A DNA stretch of 64,000 nucleotides from an uncultured Prevotellaceae bacterium. GTDB taxonomy: Bacteria; Bacteroidota; Bacteroidia; Bacteroidales; Bacteroidaceae. Below, piece by piece: positions 43,501 to 51,318 of this stretch. Every line of letters starts with the position of its first letter. Position 1 is the first letter of the stretch. The translations under genes and the position numbers were made by a program. Below the pieces are notes generated by a model. The model ran no database searches. It was not told the DNA's origin and worked only from the letters and a program-made list of their open reading frames with translations. The stretch is taken from contig CALBJW010000148.1 in the NCBI GenBank assembly GCA_937893145.1, positions 1-64,000 on the forward strand, in the 5' to 3' direction.

Positions 43501-45954
43501 ATGGAATTGAAAAAAACTCTATTGGTGGCTCTTGCTACCACTTTAGCTCTTGGTTCGTGTACTGACTTTACCAATGGCTTTGATGAGAAGGCTCACTACT
43601 ATCAGGAGAACTTCGTAAAACAATTCGGTGAGATTGACCCTAACCAGGATTGGAACATGGCAACTCGCGCTAATGTTACCGTAAGTGTTAGCAATGAGTC
43701 TAATGTGCAAATCTTTGCTCTTAATGGTGGTACTTACAAACTCGTAGGTGACTATTCAAAAGTAAACGGAAGTCAGACACTTGGTGTCGATGTTCTCAAA
43801 GGTACTGAAAAGCTTCTTGTGACAGATGGTTTCACTTCGCAGATTACAACTATTGGTGGTAGCGTTTCCTTTGGGTTAGGAACTCGTGTTGCTACTTATG
43901 GTTCATATACAGATGGTTCGGGTAATACTATGACAATTTCAGAAACTAGTGTATATAAGGAGTTTACTGAAGCAGAAGTTAAAAAATGGGATCAAATTCT
44001 TCCAGAAATTGCAGAGTCAGGAAGTAATGGTCTTACAAAAATTGTTGAAAAGCAGCTTGATAACCTTAAGAATGTGACTGCAGACTGTTCGTTTATATCA
44101 AATGGTCCTTTCTATATCTATCCTTTGTATTATCGTACTGGCGCACAAGATGTTGTTGGTGTTTATGTAGAAGAACCTGCAGAAATAACAAATGTGACAA
44201 CTAAAATACCAAGCACTCAAGCTCTTGACGGGAAAGACCATTATGTATGCAAAGCAGACTTCTATACAATTAAAAGCGGTTCAGAGCTTCAGTATGGAAA
44301 ATGGGTATGGGAAGAAATAACAGATCCAAATGCACTTGAAAATCAGTATGGATATGATTTTGGAGCTGCTGGTTTAACAAAAATTGATGAGTTAAGACCA
44401 GAATATGCTGGTGAAAAAACTTTTCACCCCGCAACACACTATTATAATGAAACGACAAAAGAGTGGGTGTTGAATACAAAAGCTTCTCATACTGTTATAG
44501 GTTGGTTTGATGTTGAAAACGCTACTTCATCTGAAGATCATTTTCTGCCTAACTATGGTGGTGCAGCAAAGATGCGTTCAAGAGCAATTAAGATTGACAT
44601 CCCTGTAGGCCAGCGTTTTGGTTTTTATATTGTAAATGGTAATACTTTCTATTCTCAGAGTAACCTCAATCCAGACAAAGCGTATAAGTTTGGTTATGAT
44701 AATGATGGAAAAATATCATATAATAAAACTACTCAAGTGGATAATGCTCGTGCTTGTCACGTATCAACATTTGAGTTAGAGGGTAAGACATATCTTGGCT
44801 TTGAGGACTGGTCAAATAGTCTTGTAACTGGAGGTGAACTTTATAGTGATGAAGACCTTAACGATGTAATGTTCCTTATTGATGGTGCTACTCCAACACC
44901 ACTCAATGAGGACCCTACAGCAGCAGCATGGGTACTTGCTTGTGAGGACTTGGGTGGTAGTTTCGATGGTGACTACAACGATGTTGTATTTGCTGTAGAT
45001 CATATCAGTGGTCGTTCATATGCAAATGTTACCCCTCTTGCTGCAGGTGGTACTCTTGCTTCTTACTTGTATTATGGTGATAGACAGCTTGGTGAAATCC
45101 ATCAGTTGCTTGGTGGTGGTGCACAGACAAGTGGTGCTTACACTCCTATCAATGTGGGTGCAAGCCGTGGTAGTGCTGGTCAGCAGCTTCGTGTGAATGT
45201 ACCTGCAGACTTCTCAATGGCTTATTGCGAAACAGGTAGTACAGACTTCAATGAATCAAGTGCAAGCAATATGGGTGGTTTCTCTGTACAGGTCGCTCCT
45301 GAGGGTTCTACAGGTAATAGCCAGTTGGGGTCTGGTTCCGTTATTGCAGCCCCTGAACTTGGTGCAGTACCTGCTATTTTCTGCATTCCTGCTACATACA
45401 CAGTTGAAAACTATCCAGAGACAGGTAAGAAGACTGAATATTATTGGGCGTGGGCACAGGAACTCAATTCTCTTGTTGAAATTGGTGATGGCGAGTATGG
45501 TCCTGGCGCATATCCAGACTTCGCAGGTTGGGTTGCAAACCATGCAGAGAACACAGACTGGTATAAGCATCCAAATCCAAATGGAAAAATTGTTTCTGAA
45601 CTTACTATGGTTTCGAATATGAGTGGTTCAGGAAATCTTCCTGAAGAGAGTCAAGATATTGTTTGTTCTGTATCTGATGTGGAAGAAACTACAATATGGG
45701 GTAGTATTAAAATTTGGGGACAAATAATTACGCTTCCCGAAGGAGTTGAGGTTGGCAATAAATTGCTAGTTGCAAATAAGAACAGCACCAATACAGATTT
45801 CCGTTTATACTCATATGACGGTACACAAATTACTGGTAATACAGTTAAGGAATTTAAAATAGAGTTAACTCAGGATTGTATCAATGCGGGTAAGATTTAT
45901 GTTGCATTTTATTCCGAGAATTCGATTGTTTCTGCAAAAATAGTTAATGAATAA
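43501..45954 (+). CDS. LruC/DUF4842-type surface lipoprotein, paralogue 1
   Basis: 817 residues. Lipoprotein signal with Cys20 (LALGSCTDFTNGF), then the FGEIDPNQDWNMA segment seen in many Bacteroidales lipoproteins. The body is beta-rich and Asn/Gly-rich. Two acidic loops, DEDLNDVMF at about residue 450 and CEDLGGSFDGDYNDVVF at about 485, have the DxDxND pattern proposed to bind Ca2+ in LruC/DUF4842/DUF4114 proteins. The C-terminal 300 residues contain the DUF4842-like domain. The gene has its own promoter and terminator and lies 5' of a clear paralogue. A surface or adhesion role is a guess. Confidence 0.78.
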   Translation: MELKKTLLVALATTLALGSCTDFTNGFDEKAHYYQENFVKQFGEIDPNQDWNMATRANVTVSVSNESNVQIFALNGGTYKLVGDYSKVNGSQTLGVDVLKGTEKLLVTDGFTSQITTIGGSVSFGLGTRVATYGSYTDGSGNTMTISETSVYKEFTEAEVKKWDQILPEIAESGSNGLTKIVEKQLDNLKNVTADCSFISNGPFYIYPLYYRTGAQDVVGVYVEEPAEITNVTTKIPSTQALDGKDHYVCKADFYTIKSGSELQYGKWVWEEITDPNALENQYGYDFGAAGLTKIDELRPEYAGEKTFHPATHYYNETTKEWVLNTKASHTVIGWFDVENATSSEDHFLPNYGGAAKMRSRAIKIDIPVGQRFGFYIVNGNTFYSQSNLNPDKAYKFGYDNDGKISYNKTTQVDNARACHVSTFELEGKTYLGFEDWSNSLVTGGELYSDEDLNDVMFLIDGATPTPLNEDPTAAAWVLACEDLGGSFDGDYNDVVFAVDHISGRSYANVTPLAAGGTLASYLYYGDRQLGEIHQLLGGGAQTSGAYTPINVGASRGSAGQQLRVNVPADFSMAYCETGSTDFNESSASNMGGFSVQVAPEGSTGNSQLGSGSVIAAPELGAVPAIFCIPATYTVENYPETGKKTEYYWAWAQELNSLVEIGDGEYGPGAYPDFAGWVANHAENTDWYKHPNPNGKIVSELTMVSNMSGSGNLPEESQDIVCSVSDVEETTIWGSIKIWGQIITLPEGVEVGNKLLVANKNSTNTDFRLYSYDGTQITGNTVKEFKIELTQDCINAGKIYVAFYSENSIVSAKIVNE

Positions 45955-45990
45955 AAGGTTAACAAGAAATTCCTAATCCTTATAATACTT

Positions 45991-46023
45991 CGCCTCCCAT
46001 CCTAACCGATGGGAGGCGTTTTT
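45991..46023 (+). terminator. Terminator of LruC-type gene 1
   Basis: CGCCTCCCATC / GATGGGAGGCG, 6-base loop, TTTTT. The same stem sequence ends the next two units (49043 and 50087). Confidence 0.85.
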
Positions 46024-46211
46024 ATGCCTTCATCCACGAAGAGAAATACTCACATTCTTTTTGTCTTAATGCCTCGATGTTCTCAACAAAACAGCACATA
46101 TTTGTAATTTGTCCTATAGGAATTTGTGCTATTTAAAGCAAATATCCATACTTTTTAGGCAAAAACACACGATTATTTATGCAAAAAGTGACAACGAAAA
46201 GAAAAAACTCG

Positions 46212-46219
46212 TACCTTTG
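46212..46219 (+). promoter_or_regulatory. -7 element for the second LruC-type lipoprotein
   Basis: TACCTTTG, 78 bases before the ATG at 46297. Confidence 0.55.
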
Positions 46220-46296
46220 CACCGTCGGAATGTATTCGCATGTATTGTTTACATGCTTTGAAAAGGTATATATACAACTTAATTAATTCAATATAA

Positions 46297-49014
46297 ATGA
46301 AATCTAACAAAACGTTATTGGCAGCCCTCGCTGCCACTCTTGCCCTTGGTTCTTGTACAGACTTTATCAATGGGTTTGATGCAAAGAGCCATGAGTATAT
46401 GGCAAACTTTGAGAAGAATTTTGGTGAGCCAGACCCAAATCACGACTGGTCTATGGCTGCCCGTACAACAGCCAACATTAACTTGTCAAGTTTGAAAGGG
46501 GATGCTATTGTTACAGTTTACAATGGTAATCCAAACATTTCAAGTAAGGCAACTGTACTTGGAAAGTCTGTTATCAAGGATGGAGTTGGTTCTTTCAACT
46601 TCTATTCTGTACGAGGCAATAATGAGGTTTATGTTCAGGTACAGCAGGGTAACAATACATCTTTCTTCAATCGTTATTCAATAGAAGACGGAAATGTATA
46701 TGTAGGCAAATTTGCCACTCGTACTTTTACTGAGGGTGATTGTCCTACAATACTTGCGCCCCAAACAAAATATTTGAAGAATACATACGTTCCAAAGTCT
46801 GCAGATGCAGATCCTTCGGGTCCGGTAGAAAAAGTAACGAAGATTAAGAGTACACTTAATCTTACAAATGGGCAAATAAAGACAAAAGAGGAGTGGATGC
46901 AAGATGCTAGAGAAAAGTTTGAGGAGTATGGTGCCAATATGAATAATTTTAAGTGGAATGATGGCGACCAGCCTTTTACACTTGAATCAATTTGTACATT
47001 TAATGAATGGGGAGATATAACTGGTCTTGATTTCCACGACCCTCAATTAAAGGATGGATGTTCTTATGTTGAAGTCCCTGTTGGTGGTGATGATGCAGGT
47101 GGAAGCACTACTACATACGAAAGAATCAAGTTGCAGTACCTTGACAAAGTTGAGAAATCAGCTGCTCAGCCTTGGAACTTTGGTGATAACTATAATTTAT
47201 TTGCTCCTCATCAGAATGGTTTCTTTGAAGAATCTGTTCCTTACAATGCAGATGGCCAAAAATTGAATGTATATTATACTGAAGCACAGATGCTTGAAAT
47301 GGAAAAGGGCTATTCTGTACTCACAAAGGAGGGTGACATCATCGAACTTCCATTCATTTTCGGTGTAACAGACTTTACTAATCAGTTTGGTTATATCTAT
47401 TGGAAAGATTCTGAATCTGCAAATATAGATCCTTTGTCACTTCCACATTATGTGCTCATTGAGGATGCTCGTCCTGCAAGCAATATCTACGAGAATGAAT
47501 ATGGAAAGAATCCGGTTACTGGCAATTCTCTAGCCAATTGGGGCGATAAAAATTCTAATGGTTATGAGTATGCTCTTGCACATAGATTTGATGATATTAC
47601 TTGTTATTGCCAGAAGGGTGAGAATGTGACAGAAGGCATTTATGCAACTGGCAAGCACCTTTCATCTTGTATTATTCCAAGTGAAGTTTATAATACATGG
47701 AACAAGTCAATTTATGGTACAACTTATCGTCCTGTATTCTTTGGCAAAGATGGAAATGCAGCTAAAGGTTCTTATGTGTGGCCAGAAGGTTATCGCATTG
47801 TATTCTTCATTATGACATTGTCAAAAACTAGTGATGATAATTTGGTTTCTCTTGCTAATAGAACTGGTGATGCTCCAGATGGAGAGAATTTGAACAGATT
47901 TAATTATTCTCTTCCAGAATTAAATAAGCGAATTTTGGGAAAAAATGGTGGTAGTGGTGTAGGACACCTTTATCAGTTTGGTGCAGGTACAGATAGAGCA
48001 AACGATGGTTTGGTTAAGTGTATTCCTTGGCAGCGTACTGATGAAACTGGTAATACGACTACTTATTTGTGTTTTGGTGATAACTCAGGTGATGAGGACT
48101 TGAACGATATTGTTTTCATTGTTAAGGGTGGCCAAAATGAGCATCGTGATATTCCAAAGCTTGGTGATGTAAAATGGCATTTGAACTTGAATGGTATGCA
48201 CGATACTACTGATAAGGACCTTTATGCTAAAAAAACTGCTACTGTAGGTATGTCTTATAATATCCCAGAAGGTCAACCATCAGTAGAAGGTCGCAAATTC
48301 TTGGGTTGGTCTGCAACAGTTGATGGTAGTTCAGGACTCTTGTCAGAAACATTCTCTGGAACAATACCTGAAGGTGGTATTTGCTATTATGCACAATGGG
48401 AAGGTGATCATGAAGAAACAAGCACACAGTCATGGATTTTGGCATGTGAAGACCTTGGTGGCTCATTCGATTATGACTTTAATGATATAGTATTTGAACT
48501 CTCTCAGAAGATAACAACTCATACAATTAATACTACTGTCTCTTATGGAGATATTCAGGTAAAAGTTCTTGCTTCAGGTGGTATTCTTCCAGTAAAACTT
48601 GTATATGATAATACAACTATTGGTGGTGAAATTCATGGAAAGGCATATGGCCAGTCGGCTAATAGTGAAGGCACATTTGTTCCTGTTAATGTAGAAAAGG
48701 GAACTCTTGTTGAAGCTAAACCTATTGGTACAATCCCATCGAATGGTGCCGCTTTAGATTTTGATGTAATTAAGCAGAAAATTAAAGTTGTCGTTTCTGA
48801 TGCTGCAGCTGCTGGTGATTTCGTTGTAGCAATGCGTCATGGAAATGAAACTGACAAGGTTCCTCAGATTCTCATCCTCCCAGGTGATTGGCGTTGGCCA
48901 TTGGAGAAGAAGGGAATCCATCAAGCTTATCCTAAATTCTCAGAATGGGTTATAGATAGTAGAAATGCTAATTGGATGTCCAATAAGAACGAAGAAATGC
49001 TTATCGAACGATAG
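46297..49014 (+). CDS. LruC/DUF4842-type surface lipoprotein, paralogue 2
   Basis: 905 residues, clearly paralogous to the preceding gene: LAALAATLALGSCTDFINGFDAKSH (Cys20) and FGEPDPNHDWSMAAR. Acidic loops GDEDLNDIVFIV (about residue 598) and CEDLGGSFDYDFNDIVFEL (about residue 724) repeat the DxDxND theme. Between them, at about 635-705, is one Listeria-Bacteroides/InlB-type repeat (GMSYNIPEGQPSVEGRKFLGWS...CYYAQW) that paralogue 1 lacks. Such repeats are common in surface proteins. Divergence outside the signal and acidic motifs is high, so the duplication is old or under diversifying pressure (inference). Confidence 0.8.
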   Translation: MKSNKTLLAALAATLALGSCTDFINGFDAKSHEYMANFEKNFGEPDPNHDWSMAARTTANINLSSLKGDAIVTVYNGNPNISSKATVLGKSVIKDGVGSFNFYSVRGNNEVYVQVQQGNNTSFFNRYSIEDGNVYVGKFATRTFTEGDCPTILAPQTKYLKNTYVPKSADADPSGPVEKVTKIKSTLNLTNGQIKTKEEWMQDAREKFEEYGANMNNFKWNDGDQPFTLESICTFNEWGDITGLDFHDPQLKDGCSYVEVPVGGDDAGGSTTTYERIKLQYLDKVEKSAAQPWNFGDNYNLFAPHQNGFFEESVPYNADGQKLNVYYTEAQMLEMEKGYSVLTKEGDIIELPFIFGVTDFTNQFGYIYWKDSESANIDPLSLPHYVLIEDARPASNIYENEYGKNPVTGNSLANWGDKNSNGYEYALAHRFDDITCYCQKGENVTEGIYATGKHLSSCIIPSEVYNTWNKSIYGTTYRPVFFGKDGNAAKGSYVWPEGYRIVFFIMTLSKTSDDNLVSLANRTGDAPDGENLNRFNYSLPELNKRILGKNGGSGVGHLYQFGAGTDRANDGLVKCIPWQRTDETGNTTTYLCFGDNSGDEDLNDIVFIVKGGQNEHRDIPKLGDVKWHLNLNGMHDTTDKDLYAKKTATVGMSYNIPEGQPSVEGRKFLGWSATVDGSSGLLSETFSGTIPEGGICYYAQWEGDHEETSTQSWILACEDLGGSFDYDFNDIVFELSQKITTHTINTTVSYGDIQVKVLASGGILPVKLVYDNTTIGGEIHGKAYGQSANSEGTFVPVNVEKGTLVEAKPIGTIPSNGAALDFDVIKQKIKVVVSDAAAAGDFVVAMRHGNETDKVPQILILPGDWRWPLEKKGIHQAYPKFSEWVIDSRNANWMSNKNEEMLIER

Positions 49015-49042
49015 TAATATTCCACTATAATTATTCCTCACT

Positions 49043-49074
49043 CGCCTCCCATCCTCGCCGATGGGAGGCGTTTT
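49043..49074 (+). terminator. Terminator of LruC-type gene 2
   Basis: CGCCTCCCATC / GATGGGAGGCG with a 6-base loop and TTTT; the stem is identical to that at 45991. Confidence 0.85.
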
Positions 49075-49100
49075 ATTTAATCATCCCTTTTCACCCAAAA

Positions 49101-49372
49101 CAATCCTAAACAGGCGGAATAGATATAACACAAACGAAATTATCTGTTTTCGTTTTTGAAGTGCAACGTTTCGTTTTTGTTTCGTTCATGGAGTACAAAA
49201 CAAGATTAATGAAGATTAATGGTGGATTTGTGATGATTAATGTCGAAACAGGAATTATAGCCTACGGCCACTACATTAATCCCCATTAATCTGCCATTAA
49301 TCTTTCATTAATTTTTAACTTTTCCCCCATATTTTTGGCAATAACCAATAATTATCGTACTTTTGCGGTGTG
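49101..49372 (+). repeat. 272-bp regulatory repeat upstream of toxin-antitoxin operon 1
   Basis: Nearly identical to 50137-50408, differing at only a handful of positions, in a region where the downstream genes are not alike. It contains a long imperfect inverted repeat (49202-49243 with 49273-49316) built of ATTAAT units (GATTAATG on one arm, CATTAATC on the other), a loop with GCCTACGGC, and the full promoter at its right end. The ATTAAT units are plausible antitoxin-binding sites (inference). This accounts for the 378-base gap between LruC-type gene 2 and the antitoxin. Confidence 0.9.
49335..49365 (+). promoter_or_regulatory. Promoter of toxin-antitoxin operon 1
   Basis: TTG (49335-49337), 20 bases, TACTTTTG (49358-49365), 27 bases before the ATG at 49393. 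The same promoter occurs at 50371 and 51208. Confidence 0.8.
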
Positions 49373-49392
49373 AAATAAAAAATGATGAAATT

Positions 49393-49647
49393 ATGAATGT
49401 TACGATTGACATACCACAGCAGGGAACTGCTTCTCCTTCTTTAATGGAAGAGTTAAAAAAGGTGTTAACTGAATATGCAATTCAGTGGATGGCTCAGGTA
49501 GGAAAAAAGAAAGCTGTTCAAGATGCCGAGTATGAGCTTCCGCAGAAATATGAGAAATTGTGCGGATGCCTTTCGGAGGAGAAGATTATGACTGCATGCG
49601 AGGAAGATGATAAAATGGATTATCTTGTAAAGAAGCATTTGAAATGA
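49393..49647 (+). CDS. Antitoxin of PIN module 1
   Basis: 84 residues from the ATG at 49393 (MNVTIDIPQQGTASPSLMEEL); the longer frame begins inside the promoter. The N-terminus is a short beta segment, followed by helical SLMEELKKVLTEYAIQWMAQVG and an acidic/basic tail ending DDKMDYLVKKHLK. Its stop overlaps the toxin start in an ATGA, the usual coupling of antitoxin to toxin. I recognise no named DNA-binding fold, and the assignment rests on position and size. It is not similar to the antitoxin of module 2. Confidence 0.72.
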   Translation: MNVTIDIPQQGTASPSLMEELKKVLTEYAIQWMAQVGKKKAVQDAEYELPQKYEKLCGCLSEEKIMTACEEDDKMDYLVKKHLK

Positions 49648-50063
49648 ACGTATTTCTTGATACCAACATTGCTCTTGACTTTTTGCTTAAAAGGAAAGAA
49701 TTCTTTGAGGATGCAAAGAGGGTGATAGCTGTCTGTTTAAATAGAAAATATAATCTGTACCTATCTTCTATATCATTTTCTAACATTTCTTATATCGCCC
49801 GTAAAGGACATGATGGAATGAGTGTGAGTGATATGTTGTCTGTATTGCGTGAAATGGTTTCTGTGTCTCCTGTGGATCAAACAGTTGTGGATAGGGCATT
49901 AGATATGAACTTGGATGACTTTGAGGATGCCATGCAGTTCTTTTCGGCTCTTTCCGTACATTCTGATTATATTATTACCAGAAATGTTGGAGACTTCCCT
50001 CAAGCATCAATTCCGATTGTCTCCCCTATAGATTTTATTAAGGAACTTAAAAAAGTGAAATAG
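49644..50063 (+). CDS. PIN-domain toxin of module 1 (VapC-like)
   Basis: 139 residues. PIN fold: MNVFLDTNIALDFLLKRKEFFEDAKRVI with the first catalytic Asp6, SISFSNISYIARK, NLDDFEDAMQFFSAL supplying the middle acidic residues, and SDYIITRNVGDFPQASIPIVSP with the late Asp and the TxNxxDF pattern. PIN toxins of TA systems are Mg2+-dependent RNases that cut tRNA, rRNA or mRNA. Translationally coupled to the antitoxin. The RNA target is unknown. Terminator at 50087. Confidence 0.88.
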   Translation: MNVFLDTNIALDFLLKRKEFFEDAKRVIAVCLNRKYNLYLSSISFSNISYIARKGHDGMSVSDMLSVLREMVSVSPVDQTVVDRALDMNLDDFEDAMQFFSALSVHSDYIITRNVGDFPQASIPIVSPIDFIKELKKVK

Positions 50064-50086
50064 TAGTTACATTTTACATATCATTT

Positions 50087-50113
50087 CGCCTCCTCACCGA
50101 TGGGAGGCGTTTT
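50087..50113 (+). terminator. Terminator of toxin-antitoxin operon 1
   Basis: CGCCTCC / GGAGGCG with a 9-base loop and a short T run; a shortened version of the stems at 45991 and 49043 (missing the CATC part of the left arm). Confidence 0.75.
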
Positions 50114-50136
50114 CTTTCCCACCACTTTCCCTCCAG

Positions 50137-50408
50137 CAATCCTAAACAGGCGAAATGGATATAACACGAGCGAAATTTTCTGTTTTCGTTTTTGAAGTGC
50201 AACGTTTCGTTTTTGTTTCGTTCTTGGAGTGCAAAACAAGATTAATGAAGATTAATGGTGGATTTGTGATGATTAATGTCGAAACAGGAATTATAGCCTA
50301 CGGCCACTACATTAATCCCCATTAATCTGCCATTAATCTTTCATTAATTTTTAACTTTTCCTCCATATTTTTGGCAATAACCAATAATTATCGTACTTTT
50401 GCGGTGCG
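50137..50408 (+). repeat. 272-bp regulatory repeat upstream of toxin-antitoxin operon 2
   Basis: Second copy of the 49101-49372 repeat. The inverted ATTAAT arms are at 50238-50279 and 50309-50352, with GCCTACGGC in the loop and the promoter at the right end. The high identity next to unrelated coding parts points to recent duplication or ongoing gene conversion of the control region. Confidence 0.9.
50371..50401 (+). promoter_or_regulatory. Promoter of toxin-antitoxin operon 2
   Basis: TTG (50371-50373), 20 bases, TACTTTTG (50394-50401), 28 bases before the ATG at 50430. Confidence 0.8.
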
Positions 50409-50429
50409 AAAATATAATAAGGTGGAAAT

Positions 50430-50708
50430 ATGAAAGTTGAAGAACCAATGATTGCATATAATGTAAGTCCTTCTGCAGATGTCTTGAGAAGCAGAATTGT
50501 CAGCAGGTTGGAACATGAGGAGGATACTCATGTCCTTCAGTTGGTATATACTTTTATGGAACGATTGCAAGGAGATGATGCTTCTGATAGTGTAACGCCT
50601 AAATACACATTGGATTCATTACAAGGAATCTTTAAGGATGCGATTCCTGATGATAAGTCGTATGATGAATTGAAAATGGAGTATTTTAAGAACAAATATG
50701 GTTTATGA
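50430..50708 (+). CDS. Antitoxin of PIN module 2
   Basis: 92 residues. An N-terminal part MKVEEPMIAYNVSPSADVLRSRIVSRLEHEED is followed by an amphipathic helix and a C-terminus rich in Asp/Lys (DDKSYDELKMEYFKNKYGL) that could be the toxin-wrapping segment. It overlaps the toxin start in an ATGA. It shares neither length nor sequence with the antitoxin of module 1 although both sit behind the same upstream repeat. Named by position, size and coupling; the DNA-binding fold is not recognised. Confidence 0.72.
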   Translation: MKVEEPMIAYNVSPSADVLRSRIVSRLEHEEDTHVLQLVYTFMERLQGDDASDSVTPKYTLDSLQGIFKDAIPDDKSYDELKMEYFKNKYGL

Positions 50709-51151
50709 ACATTTTTCTTGATACAAATGTGATTATGGACCACCTTGCAGCTCGGGGTGACATAGAAAATGTTGGCAAGATATTTCATGCATTGGAAGAG
50801 GGTGCATTTCACGCTTTTATTTCTGCCGGTTCTTATTATACGATTACATATCTGTTAGAGTTGTTCTTGAAAAATAAGGGAGTGTCTAATCCTGAAAGAT
50901 TGGTTATGCTACGAGATATTTTAGAGTCTCTTCTTGCTCGGATAGATATTGCAGAACATTCAAAAGCGGATTTGCTTATTGGCACCTTGAATGAACAATT
51001 CAAGGATTTGGAGGATAGCTACCAATATCAAGCTGCTATCGCTTCTGATTGCAGTTACTTAGTAACAAGCAATTTGAAAGATTTTCCTATATCCGATAAT
51101 GCTTCTGTTTCTGTTGTATCACCTTCGGAGTTTGTTCAAGCATTATTATAG
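50705..51151 (+). CDS. PIN-domain toxin of module 2 (VapC-like)
   Basis: 148 residues: MNIFLDTNVIMDHLAARGDIENVGKIFHALEE (Asp6), SAGSYYTITYLLELFLKNKG, NEQFKDLEDSYQYQAAIASDCSYLVTSNLKDFPISDNASVSVVSP with the middle acidic cluster and the TSNLKDF late motif. Same fold and ending as the module 1 toxin but only modest identity. Probable RNase toxin. No terminator of the shared type follows; instead an orphan copy of the shared promoter begins 43 bases downstream. Confidence 0.88.
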   Translation: MNIFLDTNVIMDHLAARGDIENVGKIFHALEEGAFHAFISAGSYYTITYLLELFLKNKGVSNPERLVMLRDILESLLARIDIAEHSKADLLIGTLNEQFKDLEDSYQYQAAIASDCSYLVTSNLKDFPISDNASVSVVSPSEFVQALL

Positions 51152-51193
51152 TGGGTGATGGATAATACTCTCACCTCTCCCCCCCCAAAAAAG

Positions 51194-51253
51194 TTTTCCC
51201 CATATTTTTGGCAATAACCAATAAATATCGTACTTTTGCGGTGTGAAATAAAA
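51194..51253 (+). repeat. Orphan third copy of the toxin-antitoxin promoter repeat
   Basis: About 60 bases matching the right end of the two 272-bp repeats, including TTG (51208-51210), 20 bases and TACTTTTG (51231-51238), and continuing into GCGGTGTGAAATAAAA as in copy 1. No gene follows on the plus strand; the tlpA-like terminator begins at once. It looks like the remnant of a lost cassette or an empty acceptor. Confidence 0.85.
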
Positions 51254-51293
51254 AAGGCTCCTGCGGTTTGGGTAACAAACTGTGGGAGCCTTT
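51253..51293 (-). terminator. Terminator of the TlpA-like gene
   Basis: AAAGGCTCC...GGAGCCTTT with an inner TTTG/CAAA pairing; on the minus strand it ends in a T run. It also faces the orphan promoter at 51208. Confidence 0.75.
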
Positions 51294-51318
51294 GGTGTGT
51301 ATGGGGGTGGGAGGATGT

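Larger units (their letters stand above)
45955..46296. other. Gap between the two LruC-type genes
   Basis: 342 bases holding a terminator (45991-46023) and the promoter of the next gene (46212-46219). The remainder is AT-rich; I see no gene or RNA. Confidence 0.6.
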
